Positions 28,112 to 36,448 of a stretch of 64,000 nucleotides of DNA are shown here, piece after piece. Within the stretch, counting starts at the first letter, position 1. Every line of letters begins with the position of its first letter. The stretch is from Methylobacterium sp. J-067 (GTDB lineage Bacteria; Pseudomonadota; Alphaproteobacteria; Rhizobiales; Beijerinckiaceae), in NCBI RefSeq assembly GCF_022829465.1, contig NZ_JAKSXZ010000135.1, positions 1 to 64,000 of the forward strand, in the 5' to 3' direction. Below the pieces are notes generated by a model, which did not search any database, was not told where the DNA came from, and saw only the letters and a program-made list of their open reading frames with translations. The translations under genes and the position numbers were made by a program.

Positions 28112-28924
28112 ATGAGCGAGACCCCCACGAGAACGATCCGCGTCGTCGGCATCGGCACCGGCGATCCCGAGCACCTGACTTTGCAGGCGGTGCGGGCGCT
28201 GTCCGACGTGGCGGCGGTGTTCGTCCTCGACAAGCGCGCCGAGACCGCCGACCTCGTGGAGGTCCGGCGGCGGGTCTGCGCGGCGCATATCGCCCGGCCC
28301 TATCGCCTCGTGAGCGTGGACGACCCGCCGCGCGAGCGGAACCCCGCCGACTATGCCGCCACCGTGGAGGCGTGGCACGCCGCCCGCGCCGAGCGGCTGG
28401 AAGACGCCTTCCTGGATCTCGGGGCAGGGGAGGTCGGTGCCCTCCTCGTCTGGGGCGACCCCGCCCTCTACGACAGCACCCTGCGCATCCTCGAACGGAT
28501 CGTGGCGCGGGGCCGGATGAGCATTGCCTGCAAGGTGATCCCTGGGATTTCGAGCGTACAGGTGCTTTGCGCCCGGCACGCCGTGCCCCTGAACGCCATC
28601 GGCGGCATGATCGCCATTACCACCGGCCGGCGCCTTGCGGCCGGTTGGCCGGAGGGGGCGGAGAGCGTCGTCGTGATGCTCGACGGCGATCCGGCCTTCG
28701 GGCACCTCGACCAGGACCTGACGATCTATTGGGGGGCCTATCTTGGGGGTGGGGACGAGATCCTCGTCGCAGGCCGGCTCGGGGATGTCGGCGACGAGAT
28801 CCGGCGGCGGCGGGCCGAAGCGCGGACGCGGCATGGGTGGATCATGGACATCTACCTGCTGGCGCGGCATCCGCAGGGCTCCGCCCTGCACCCGCCGAAG
28901 GGCTCGCCCTTCGGAAACCCGTGA
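28112..28924 (+). CDS. cobF: Precorrin-6A synthase (deacetylating) CobF
   Basis: CobF is a SAM-dependent methyltransferase of the aerobic cobalamin pathway that methylates C1 of precorrin-5 and releases acetate. The 270-residue protein has the tetrapyrrole methylase pattern: VVGIGTGDPEHLTLQAVRAL, the LLVWGDPALYDSTLRI block and VIPGISSVQVL. The ATG at 28112 starts immediately before this N-terminus. It is isolated from other cob genes in this window and overlaps the helicase gene by one base. Confidence 0.92.
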   Translation: MSETPTRTIRVVGIGTGDPEHLTLQAVRALSDVAAVFVLDKRAETADLVEVRRRVCAAHIARPYRLVSVDDPPRERNPADYAATVEAWHAARAERLEDAFLDLGAGEVGALLVWGDPALYDSTLRILERIVARGRMSIACKVIPGISSVQVLCARHAVPLNAIGGMIAITTGRRLAAGWPEGAESVVVMLDGDPAFGHLDQDLTIYWGAYLGGGDEILVAGRLGDVGDEIRRRRAEARTRHGWIMDIYLLARHPQGSALHPPKGSPFGNP

Positions 28925-30567
28925 TGCTGCGATTGCGGGAATATCAGCGGGCGAGCCTCGATGCCCTGGACGCCGCTTGGGCGCGGGGAGGGGAGGCGGG
29001 CCAACTCGTCGTGCTGCCCACCGGGGCGGGGAAGTCCCTCGTCATCGCCGCCCTGGCGCGGGAGGCGCTGGACGAGAACCCCCTCACCCGCGTCGCCATC
29101 GTCACCCATAGCCGCGAACTCGTCGCGCAGAACCTCGCCGAATTGCAGCGCCACTGGCCGGAGGCGCCGGCCGGCGTGTTCTCCGCCGGGCTCGGGCGGC
29201 GGGAGGCCGGCGCGCAGGTGCTGGTCTGCTCGATCCAATCCGTCGCGGACAGGCTCGCCGCCATCGGCCCCCGCGACCTCGTCGTGGTGGACGAGGCGCA
29301 CCTGATCCCGCGTTCGGCCGAGACCCGCTATGGCCGCTTCCTCGCGGGGCTGTCCGCCCTCACCCCGGCGATGCGCGTCGTCGGCTTCACCGCGACCCCG
29401 TACCGGCTGGATTCCGGGCGTCTTGACGAGGGGCCGGGCCGGCTCTTCTCCGGCATCGCCTACGAGGCCGACACGGGCGATCTCATCCGCCGGGGCTACC
29501 TCGCGCCCCTCGTCTCCAAGTCGACCCTAACGCAGCTCGACGTCACCGGCGTCGGCCGGCGCGGGGGTGATTACATCCCCAGTGAGCTGGAAGCCGCCGT
29601 CAACCGCGACTGGATCACCAGGGCCGCCGTGTCCGAACTGGTGGAGTACGGGAGCGGACGCCGCTCCTGGCTCGCCTTCTGCGCCGGGCTCGCCCACGCC
29701 GCCGCCGTGCGCGACGCCGTGCGGGAGGAGGGCTATTCCTGCGAGACGGTCGAGGGCGGCACGCCCAAGCGCGAGCGCGACCGGATCGTCGCGCGGTTCC
29801 GGGCCGGGAAGATCCGCTGCCTCGCCTCGGTGGGCGTGCTCGGCACCGGCTTCAACGCGCCGGAGGTCGACCTCGTGGCCCTGCTCCGGCCGACGCGCAG
29901 CACCGGCCTCTACGTGCAGCAGGTCGGGCGGGCCTTGCGCCGGGCGCCGGGCAAGGACGATGCGCTGATCCTCGACTATGCCGGCCTGGTGCGGATGCAC
30001 GGTCCGGTGGACGCGGTCACGATCCGCACGGCCGAGGCGGTGCGCGGTGGGGCAGGGGGCCTGCGCGCCAAACCCTGCCCCGGCTGCGGCGCCCTGATCG
30101 CCCTCAACGCCTCCACCTGCGAGACCTGCTGGACCGAACCGGAGGCCGAGCGCGAGCCCGGCCACGAGGCCAGCGCCGAGGACGAGTTGGCCATCCTCAC
30201 GGAGGCCGCCCTCGCCCCGGTGCCCGTCTCGGACGGCGCGTGGCATCCGGTGACCGAATGGAGCCTGGAGCCGGCGCCGGGCGGACTCGACGTGGTCCTG
30301 GCTTGGGCGGAGGGCGCCTGGCGGGTCCGCCTCCGGCCGGAGGGACGCGGCTACGAGCGCGAGAAGGCGGTGCTGTGGTGGCGCGGCCTCGGCGGTGGCC
30401 GCGACGCGCCCCTCGACGCGGCCGGCTTCCTCGACGGCGCCGACACCCTCGATGCCCCGGCCTCCGTGCGGGTGATAGACAAGGCGCTGTCGCGGGAATT
30501 GTCCTGCCGCGCCGCCGACGGGCGCATCCTCACCGACACCCACCGCCTCGCCGACCGCGCTGCCTGA
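28924..30567 (+). CDS. Superfamily 2 DEAH helicase with C-terminal zinc motif
   Basis: The 547-residue protein has Walker A PTGAGKS (32-38), DEAH (123-126), the motif III GFTATPYR, and in domain 2 GVLGTGFNAPEVD and QQVGRALR (motif VI). After the helicase core a zinc-ribbon CPGCG...CETC (near 385-404) precedes a C-terminal region with no recognised family. The arrangement resembles RadD/YejH-type helicases. It may act in DNA or RNA repair. ATG 28924 overlaps the cobF TGA; GTG 28921 is an alternative start. Confidence 0.85.
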   Translation: MLRLREYQRASLDALDAAWARGGEAGQLVVLPTGAGKSLVIAALAREALDENPLTRVAIVTHSRELVAQNLAELQRHWPEAPAGVFSAGLGRREAGAQVLVCSIQSVADRLAAIGPRDLVVVDEAHLIPRSAETRYGRFLAGLSALTPAMRVVGFTATPYRLDSGRLDEGPGRLFSGIAYEADTGDLIRRGYLAPLVSKSTLTQLDVTGVGRRGGDYIPSELEAAVNRDWITRAAVSELVEYGSGRRSWLAFCAGLAHAAAVRDAVREEGYSCETVEGGTPKRERDRIVARFRAGKIRCLASVGVLGTGFNAPEVDLVALLRPTRSTGLYVQQVGRALRRAPGKDDALILDYAGLVRMHGPVDAVTIRTAEAVRGGAGGLRAKPCPGCGALIALNASTCETCWTEPEAEREPGHEASAEDELAILTEAALAPVPVSDGAWHPVTEWSLEPAPGGLDVVLAWAEGAWRVRLRPEGRGYEREKAVLWWRGLGGGRDAPLDAAGFLDGADTLDAPASVRVIDKALSRELSCRAADGRILTDTHRLADRAA

Positions 30568-30612
30568 CGCCACAGGGCAGGGGGACCGGACCGCCCTCAC
30601 CCGGTGAGAGGT

Positions 30613-30635
30613 TATGGTTAACGGTATTAACCATA
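30613..30635. repeat. TATGGTTAA-N5-TTAACCATA palindrome
   Basis: Nine-base arms TATGGTTAA (30613-30621) and TTAACCATA (30627-30635) flank CGGTA. Each arm contains TTAACCAT, a known alphaproteobacterial CtrA half-site, in divergent orientation. It lies between two convergent genes, so it may be a bidirectional terminator or a regulator-binding site. A smaller hairpin (CTCAC/GTGAG, 30596-30608) lies just before. Confidence 0.5.
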
Positions 30636-30713
30636 GTCTTCCCCGGAAGCCGCCCCCAGGCCTTTAAGTTCCATAATATATCTTATGCGAAAACCGGATC
30701 CGGGTGTCCGGGC

Positions 30714-31874
30714 CTATGCCAGCCGGGCTTTGAGCCGCGCCCAGAGGTCCCCTCCGGTGAACGGTCTGGGCGGTGGCGGCAGGTGCGGTTCCGCCCCCTG
30801 CTCCGGGATCGGCCCCAGGACGAAGCGTCCGCCCGCCGACCAGAACGCGTCGCGGTCGCTGCCGATCATGGCGAGGCCCACCGGCTCGCGCTCCGCATGG
30901 GTGAGGCGGCCCGAAGCCCAGACGGGCTGCCAGCATTCGCGCCGGGCGAGGTCGGCGTCCCGGCCGGCGAGCCGCGCATAGCCGGCGGCGGCGAGGATGC
31001 GCTCGCCGCCGAAATCCGCCGGGATCCAGACCCAGCTCGAGAACACGTAGATGCCGTTCGGGTCGAAGGCGGCCGGGTCGATCATCCGGGTGAAGCCGTT
31101 GAAGCCCGCCTCCGGCCGGCGGCCGGCATGGCGCCGCAGGCCGCCGGGCAGGGGCATCGCCTCCGGGAAGGCGCCCGCCCCGAGATCCGTGGGGTCCCTG
31201 CCCCGCACCAGCGCCCAGGCCCCGTCCACGAGGTGCATCCAGGGCTCCAGGTCCACCTCCCAGGCCTGCTCCGTCGGGGCGAAGCGGCGCACCCTCCCCG
31301 CGATCAGGCGCTCCCCGATCCGCCGCACCGGCTCCGGCCGCCAGTCCGGCCCGGCCTGCGTGACCTTCAGGAGCGTCGAGGGTCCGTGCGCCCAGACGGC
31401 CTCCGCGAGGCGCGCGAAATCCATCTCCGGCTCGTCGTCGGCGACCTTGCGCACGAGGACGAGCGCGCCCTCGGCGAGCTCGTCGAGCATCTTGCGCTTG
31501 AGATGGGCGAGGCGGCCATACTCCCGGGCGAGCAGCGCCTCCGGCTCCGCGGAGCCCGGCGCCTGCCCGGTATTGGCCCAGATGTTGTAGGCCCGGCTGT
31601 GACAGTAATAGGCGCCGCCCTGGCTCACCGAGAGGTGCAGGTCGCCGGGCGCGCCGAGATCCGCGAAGCCGCAGCGCAGGCCCCGGATCAGGTCCTCCAT
31701 CGGCGTGTAGGCGAAGCGCAGCAGGCCGGAGGGCTCGACGCCCCCGTAGCGCTGCACGAAGCCGAACTCGCAATTGTCACCCAGGCTGCGGAAGCCGTGG
31801 AGCCGCTCCGCGAGGGAGGCGGCCGCCGCATGGTCCATCCCGGTCACCCGTTCCGCGTGTGTCACGGCGTGCAT
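30714..31874 (-). CDS. Conserved hypothetical protein with LGDNCEFG motif
   Basis: The 386-residue soluble protein carries SLGDNCEFGFVQR around Cys35, then EPSGLLRFAY, a central YYCHSRAYNIWAN block and SSWVWIPADFGG near residue 285. The (G)DNC motif recalls proteins annotated as DUF1796 putative papain-like cysteine peptidases, where the Cys would be the nucleophile, but this is by recollection of the motif only. No signal peptide or membrane segment is visible. A start at 31838 is possible. Its role is unknown. Confidence 0.75.
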   Translation of the reverse strand: MHAVTHAERVTGMDHAAAASLAERLHGFRSLGDNCEFGFVQRYGGVEPSGLLRFAYTPMEDLIRGLRCGFADLGAPGDLHLSVSQGGAYYCHSRAYNIWANTGQAPGSAEPEALLAREYGRLAHLKRKMLDELAEGALVLVRKVADDEPEMDFARLAEAVWAHGPSTLLKVTQAGPDWRPEPVRRIGERLIAGRVRRFAPTEQAWEVDLEPWMHLVDGAWALVRGRDPTDLGAGAFPEAMPLPGGLRRHAGRRPEAGFNGFTRMIDPAAFDPNGIYVFSSWVWIPADFGGERILAAAGYARLAGRDADLARRECWQPVWASGRLTHAEREPVGLAMIGSDRDAFWSAGGRFVLGPIPEQGAEPHLPPPPRPFTGGDLWARLKARLA

Positions 31875-31906
31875 CGGGTGTCCGGGTTAACTTGTCCAGT
31901 GCAGCG

Positions 31907-32329
31907 CTACCGCACCGAGAGTTTCACATCCGATTCGTAGCCGGTGCCGTCGGCGTTGATGACGAGGATGCGGAAGGCGTCCGTGCCCTCGTAGCCCTCC
32001 TCCCCTTCGTAGATCATCCGCTTGCCCGGCACCTTGCGGGTGTTGCACTCGGCGAGCGGCGAGGTGGCGACGAATTGCGGGAAGGATTGCACCGTTTCGA
32101 TGGTCACGCGCCCGTGGCGCGGCGGCGTCAGCAGGCGGATCACCACCGGCCCCTGCGCGGTGCAATCGGGGAAGAGCGAGGTGTAGAAGGCGATGGTCCG
32201 CGCCTCCCCCCGGGGGACGATCCGTTCGAGGTTGTAGGTGCTCGGCGCGGGGGCGGGGGGCGGCGGGGCGACAGCCGGGTCTGCGCCGAGGGACGTGGCG
32301 AGGGCGGCGGCGGCGAGCCGGATCATCAT
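31907..32329 (-). CDS. Small secreted hypothetical protein
   Basis: The 140-residue product has a short N-terminal signal-like segment (MMIRLAAAALATSLGADPAV), a Pro-rich spacer and a beta-rich mature domain containing two Cys (FPDCTAQ and AECNTRK) that could form a disulfide. The pattern HGRVTIETV followed by GYEGTDAFRI suggests an Ig-like or cadherin-type beta sandwich. It is probably exported to the periplasm. Function is unknown. Confidence 0.7.
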   Translation of the reverse strand: MMIRLAAAALATSLGADPAVAPPPPAPAPSTYNLERIVPRGEARTIAFYTSLFPDCTAQGPVVIRLLTPPRHGRVTIETVQSFPQFVATSPLAECNTRKVPGKRMIYEGEEGYEGTDAFRILVINADGTGYESDVKLSVR

Positions 32330-32529
32330 GCGGGGAGCCTCTTCGGTCGGGAAGGGCTTCCCGATACCGTCCGCATCCCGGCGCCGCCAGATTATCCGCC
32401 ACCGAGCCCCCCTCCCCGGCCCGAAAAATTCGCCGGGATCGACATTTCGGCGGGAAACGTGAAGAGCAATGCAATCAGAGGTTTAGAGACCGATCCTCGC
32501 GCGGCCTGCGAGCGGTGGCCTCGCGCGAA

Positions 32530-33783
32530 TCAGCCGAGGCCCCGCTCCAGCGGCACGACGAGGCGGAAGGTCGTGCCCTGTCCGGTCGGGGGGAGGGTCA
32601 GCGTGCCGCCGAGCTGCCGGGCGAGGCTGCCGACGACGCGCATCCCGAGGCTCTTCGAGGCCCGACCGATCTCGAACCCGGCCGGCAGGCCGACGCCGTC
32701 GTCGGCCACTTCGACGGTGAGCGTCCCGGCCTCGTGCTCGGCGCGCACGCGGATCTCGCCGCCCGTGGGGAAGCGGTCGATGGGGTAGGCGTATTTCAGG
32801 GCATTGGTAACGAGCTCGTTCACCCAGAGGCCGATGGGGATGGCGAGGTCGGCCGAGAGCTTCTGGGGGGCGGTCGTGCAGGTCAGGCGGTGCGCCGGGG
32901 CGCCGCTCGCGAGGTTCAGGATCAGCTTGTCGAGGAAGGTGGCGAGGTCGATCTCGCCCGGCACCGCCTCCCCTGCCCCGTCCCTGTCCTCGACATCGCC
33001 CTGGCGCCACAACTGGTCGTGGACGGTGGCGATGGCCTCCACGCGGCTGCGGGCGTCCTGCAGGGCGGCGGACACGGCGGGCTCGCCCTCGGCGGAGCGC
33101 GCCTGAAGGGTCAGGAGGCTCGCGACGATGGCGAGGCTGTTCTTCACCCGGTGGCTCATCTCGCGGGCGAGAAGGTCCTGCCGGGCGAGGGAGGCGCGCA
33201 GCAGCTCCTCCGTGCGGTGGCGCTCGATGGCGCTACCCAGGAGGTTGGCGAAGCCCTGCATGAAGGCGATGTCCGCCTCCTCGAACATGCCTTCGCGGCT
33301 GTCGTCCACTTCGAGCACGCCGAAGGCCCCGTCGCGGTTCTCGATCAGCACGTTGATCGCCCGGCGGATGCCGTGGTCGGCCATCAGCTGGGGCGTGCGG
33401 AAGCGCGTCTCGTCGGCGAGGTGGTTCGAGATGACCGGCCGCCCGGTCTTCAGGGCGAAGCCGGCGGGCGAGGCAAGGTCGGCGCCGATCGTGGCGTGGC
33501 CGATCACGTCGGGCTTCCAGCCGACGCCCGCCCGGACGAGGAGCGTGTCCTCCCGCCGGAGGTATTCCAGCGCCTTGCAATACTCGGCGCCCATGCCCTG
33601 CGCGCACAATTCGGTGGCCCGCTGCAGCAGGAGGTCGAAATCCTTGCCGCGCAGGGCCTCCACGCCGAACTCGGACAGGATCACCTGCTGGCGAAGGCGG
33701 GCCTCGACCTCGGCCGGAGTCGCGGGCGCGGGGGCGGCCTCCGGCGTCGTTTCGATGCGCGGCTCGTGGGGGCGGGCGGACAT
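32530..33783 (-). CDS. Sensor histidine kinase, GAF plus HisKA_2/HATPase
   Basis: The 417-residue soluble kinase has a GAF domain (about 35-195) and a HisKA_2 dimerisation domain with the phospho-acceptor box MSHRVKNSLAIVASLL (about residue 212) and an HATPase_c domain (NELVTNALKYAY, DDGVGLP, GMRVVGSLARQLGG). Such kinases in alphaproteobacteria often act in general stress response or light sensing. No response regulator is adjacent, so it is an orphan kinase. The ATG at 33783 gives a better N-terminus than the in-frame ATG at 33846. Confidence 0.9.
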   Translation of the reverse strand: MSARPHEPRIETTPEAAPAPATPAEVEARLRQQVILSEFGVEALRGKDFDLLLQRATELCAQGMGAEYCKALEYLRREDTLLVRAGVGWKPDVIGHATIGADLASPAGFALKTGRPVISNHLADETRFRTPQLMADHGIRRAINVLIENRDGAFGVLEVDDSREGMFEEADIAFMQGFANLLGSAIERHRTEELLRASLARQDLLAREMSHRVKNSLAIVASLLTLQARSAEGEPAVSAALQDARSRVEAIATVHDQLWRQGDVEDRDGAGEAVPGEIDLATFLDKLILNLASGAPAHRLTCTTAPQKLSADLAIPIGLWVNELVTNALKYAYPIDRFPTGGEIRVRAEHEAGTLTVEVADDGVGLPAGFEIGRASKSLGMRVVGSLARQLGGTLTLPPTGQGTTFRLVVPLERGLG

Positions 33784-33936
33784 GGCGGCGTGAGGGTACC
33801 AGCAGGGTGGGGCGGGAGCGATATCGCGGAATGGTGGCGAACTCACGCTCCGCGCGGCGTTTCGTCCTGCCCGGGACCCCTGGCGCAGGAGCGGCGTTCA
33901 GCCGGTTCGATCACTCGACCCAGGATCCAGACGACG

Positions 33937-34197
33937 ATGGCCGATGTAAAGGGCTTGTCCGATAACGCACTCTCGATCCTGGCCTTCGCGGCCTATCACC
34001 GGCTGGTGAGCGGCGAGCGCGTGACCTCCGTCATCCGCAAGGACGGCGCCGGCCACGAGGCCGACCCGAAGGGCGTCGAGGAACTGACCGAGCGCGGCCT
34101 CGCCACGGCGGGCGAGACTGAGATCGAACTCGGCTCCGAGGCGCAGGAGGCCGTCGAGACGCTGGTCACGGCACTGCGCGGGACGGTCGGGCGCTGA
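33937..34197 (+). CDS. Small acidic hypothetical protein
   Basis: The 86-residue protein begins MADVKGLSDNALSILAFAAYHRL and continues with a Glu-rich helical tail. It appears to be all-alpha and cytoplasmic. No family is recognised. It is divergent from the upstream kinase gene with a 153-base gap, and ends five bases before the ParE stop on the other strand. The frame is open much further upstream, but only as antisense of the kinase. Confidence 0.7.
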   Translation: MADVKGLSDNALSILAFAAYHRLVSGERVTSVIRKDGAGHEADPKGVEELTERGLATAGETEIELGSEAQEAVETLVTALRGTVGR

Positions 34198-34202
34198 GCG
34201 CG

Positions 34203-34517
34203 TCAGCCTCCTTCGCGCGACCGGAACACCGAGGTGACGTCGCGCCGGGCGTGCAGGATGCTGACCAACTCGAACGTCTCGCCGACATAGCGGAAATAGA
34301 TCACGTAGGACCGATGGGCCGCGCTGCGGATGTCGGGGCGCAGCTCCGGCCTCGGCCGGCCGATGAGGCCCGGCAGGGCGGCGAGCTTGCGGCATTGCGC
34401 CCTGATCCCGTCGACGTAGCGCCGGCCCGTGGCGACGCTTCCGCTGATCTCCGTGACCGAGACGAGGATGTCGAGGAGGTCGCCGCGTGCGGCCGCCAGA
34501 TAGACGAGCCGTCTCAT
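34203..34517 (-). CDS. parE: ParE/RelE-type toxin
   Basis: The 104-residue protein matches the ParE toxin pattern: LVYLAAARGDLLDILVSV, the LPGLIGRPRPELRPDIRS middle segment and the SYVIYFRYVGETFELVSILHARRD C-terminal strand. ParE toxins inhibit DNA gyrase. It overlaps the upstream antitoxin gene by four bases (ATGA), a classical TA layout. Confidence 0.88.
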   Translation of the reverse strand: MRRLVYLAAARGDLLDILVSVTEISGSVATGRRYVDGIRAQCRKLAALPGLIGRPRPELRPDIRSAAHRSYVIYFRYVGETFELVSILHARRDVTSVFRSREGG

Positions 34518-34765
34518 CCCCGGTGGCCGCGGGCCTCCAGCTCCTCGGCTTTGGCCGCGAGTGCCGCGTCGATCTCCGAATCGTCGAAGGCGCCGCCGGC
34601 CGCGATGGCGTCGTCGAGGGTCGTCCGCAGCGCCTGGAGCTTGGCCTCCTGCTCTTCCACAAGGCGCAACCCCTCGCGGACGACGTCGCTGGCGGAACCG
34701 TAGCGGCCGTCCCGGACGACGCGGGCGATGAACCCTTCCCAGCGTTCCCCGATCAGGACATCCAT
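34514..34765 (-). CDS. parD: ParD-type antitoxin
   Basis: The 83-residue protein has a ribbon-helix-helix N-terminus (IGERWEGFIARVVRDGRYGS then ASDVVREGLRLVEE) and a charged C-terminal tail that would wrap ParE. The ATG at 34765 is chosen since the longer frame upstream runs antisense through the aldehyde oxidoreductase gene. The pair is divergent from the paoABC-type operon with a 144-base gap. Confidence 0.88.
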   Translation of the reverse strand: MDVLIGERWEGFIARVVRDGRYGSASDVVREGLRLVEEQEAKLQALRTTLDDAIAAGGAFDDSEIDAALAAKAEELEARGHRG

Positions 34766-34909
34766 GGATCGATCTCCCCTGCCCTCCGGGATCGTATCAG
34801 ATCTCCCCTCCGGTGATCTAACGCACATTTCAAGGACAACCGGGCTCGCCGGTGCGGCTGGCTTTTCTACCTGTAACAGTTCCAGCCTGCAGGCCAGCGG
34901 ATCCGCACC

Positions 34910-35401
34910 ATGACGATACCCATCAGGCTTACCCTGAACGGGAAGCCGCATGCCATCGACCTCGACGATCCCCGCATCACCCTCCTCGACCTCCTGCGCG
35001 AACGCCTTGGCCTGACCGGCGCCAAGAAGGGCTGCGATCGGGGCCAGTGCGGCGCCTGCACCGTCCTCGTGGACGGCAAGCGGATCAACTCCTGCCTGCA
35101 GCTCGCCGTGAGCCTCGACGGCGCCGAGGTGCTGACCATCGAGGGCTTGTCCGAGGGCGACGCCCTCCATCCGGTCCAGGCCGCCTTCATCGCCCATGAT
35201 GGGTTCCAGTGCGGCTTCTGCACGCCGGGCCAGATCATGAGTGCCGTCGGCCTCATCCGCGAGGGCAAGGCCGGGACCGACCCCGAGCGCATCCGCGAGG
35301 GGATGAGCGGCAACCTCTGCCGCTGCGGCGCCTATGCCGGCATCCTCGAAGCCGTGAAGGACGCCAGCGGCCGCATGGAGCAACGGGAGGACGCCGCGTG
35401 A
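34910..35401 (+). CDS. Aldehyde oxidoreductase [2Fe-2S] subunit (PaoA/XdhA-type)
   Basis: This 163-residue subunit carries two [2Fe-2S] clusters: a plant-ferredoxin type (GCDRGQCGACTVLVDG plus a following Cys) and an alpha-helical type (CGFCTPGQ and CRCGAY). It passes electrons from the molybdopterin centre to FAD in the xanthine oxidase family. No Tat signal is visible at the N-terminus, unlike E. coli PaoA, so the complex looks cytoplasmic. Its TGA overlaps the GTG of the FAD subunit. Confidence 0.93.
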   Translation: MTIPIRLTLNGKPHAIDLDDPRITLLDLLRERLGLTGAKKGCDRGQCGACTVLVDGKRINSCLQLAVSLDGAEVLTIEGLSEGDALHPVQAAFIAHDGFQCGFCTPGQIMSAVGLIREGKAGTDPERIREGMSGNLCRCGAYAGILEAVKDASGRMEQREDAA

Positions 35402-36438
35402 TTCTGTTCGATTACACCCGCGCCGCGACCGTCGCCGACGCCCTCGCCACCGGCCGCCAACCCGGCGCCGCCTTCCTCGCCGCCGGCACCAACCTCGTCG
35501 ACCTGATGAAGGGCGGCGTCACCAACCCCGAGCGGATCATCGACATCACCCGCCTCCCCGGCCTGTCGGGGATCGAGGCCAAGCCGGACGGCTCCCTGCG
35601 CATCGGTGCGCTGGCCCGCAACAGCGACGTCGCCGACGACCCGCATGTGGCCAAGACCTACCCGATGGTGGCCGAAGCCCTGCTGGCCGGCGCCTCGGCG
35701 CAGTTGCGCAACGCCGCCACCGTGGGCGGCAACCTGATGCAGCGGACCCGCTGCCAGTACTTCACCGACGCGGTTTCCCCCTGCAACAAGCGCCAGCCGG
35801 GGTCGGGCTGCGCGGCGCTCGGCCATGCGACCCGCATCCACGCCGTCCAGGGGTGGAGCGAGCAGTGCATCGCAACCCACCCGTCCGACTTCTGCGTGCC
35901 GCTGGCGGCGCTGGACGCCTCCGTCGAGATCGAGGGGCAGGGGGGCACGCGCAGCGTCAAGCTCACCGAGTTCCACCTGCTTCCGGGCGACCACCCGGAG
36001 CGGGAGACGGTGCTGGAGCCGGGCGAGCTGATCACCGCCCTCACCCTCCCCGCCGAGGCGGCGCGGTTCGCCGGCAACGCCCGCTACCTGAAGGTCCGCG
36101 ACCGCACCTCCTACGCCTTCGCGGTCGTGTCGGCCGCCGCCGCCATGATCCTCGACGGCGGCAAGATCGGGCAGGCCCGCCTCGCCTTCGGCGGTCTCGC
36201 CCTGAAACCCTGGCGGGTCACGGAGGCGGAAGCCTCGCTCGCCGGCAAGGCGCCCTCCCCCGAGGCTTACGCCGAGGCCGCGCGGATCGCGCTCGACGGC
36301 GCCAAGCCGACCGGCGAGGCGAACGCCTTCAAGATCGAACTCGCCCGCCGGGTGGCGGTGCGGGCCCTCACCCTGGCGGCCGCCGGAACGCCCGCGCGTC
36401 TCCCGGCTCTCCCCGCCTCCCCCTTCGGCATCGTCTGA
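35398..36438 (+). CDS. Aldehyde oxidoreductase FAD subunit with extra Cys cluster (PaoB-type)
   Basis: The 346-residue subunit has the FAD-binding FLAAGTNLVDLMKGG and NAATVGGNLMQ motifs of the CO dehydrogenase/xanthine oxidase medium chain. An insertion contains Cys119, Cys129, Cys138 and Cys157, matching the [4Fe-4S]-binding segment known from PaoB (YagS) and absent in most homologues. The GTG start at 35398 overlaps the small subunit. Confidence 0.9.
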   Translation: MILFDYTRAATVADALATGRQPGAAFLAAGTNLVDLMKGGVTNPERIIDITRLPGLSGIEAKPDGSLRIGALARNSDVADDPHVAKTYPMVAEALLAGASAQLRNAATVGGNLMQRTRCQYFTDAVSPCNKRQPGSGCAALGHATRIHAVQGWSEQCIATHPSDFCVPLAALDASVEIEGQGGTRSVKLTEFHLLPGDHPERETVLEPGELITALTLPAEAARFAGNARYLKVRDRTSYAFAVVSAAAAMILDGGKIGQARLAFGGLALKPWRVTEAEASLAGKAPSPEAYAEAARIALDGAKPTGEANAFKIELARRVAVRALTLAAAGTPARLPALPASPFGIV

Positions 36439-36448
36439 GGATCGACCC

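Noticed and set aside
34766-35383. Upstream extension of parD
   Set aside because: It lies antisense to the aldehyde oxidoreductase small subunit, and the ribbon-helix-helix domain starts at 34765.
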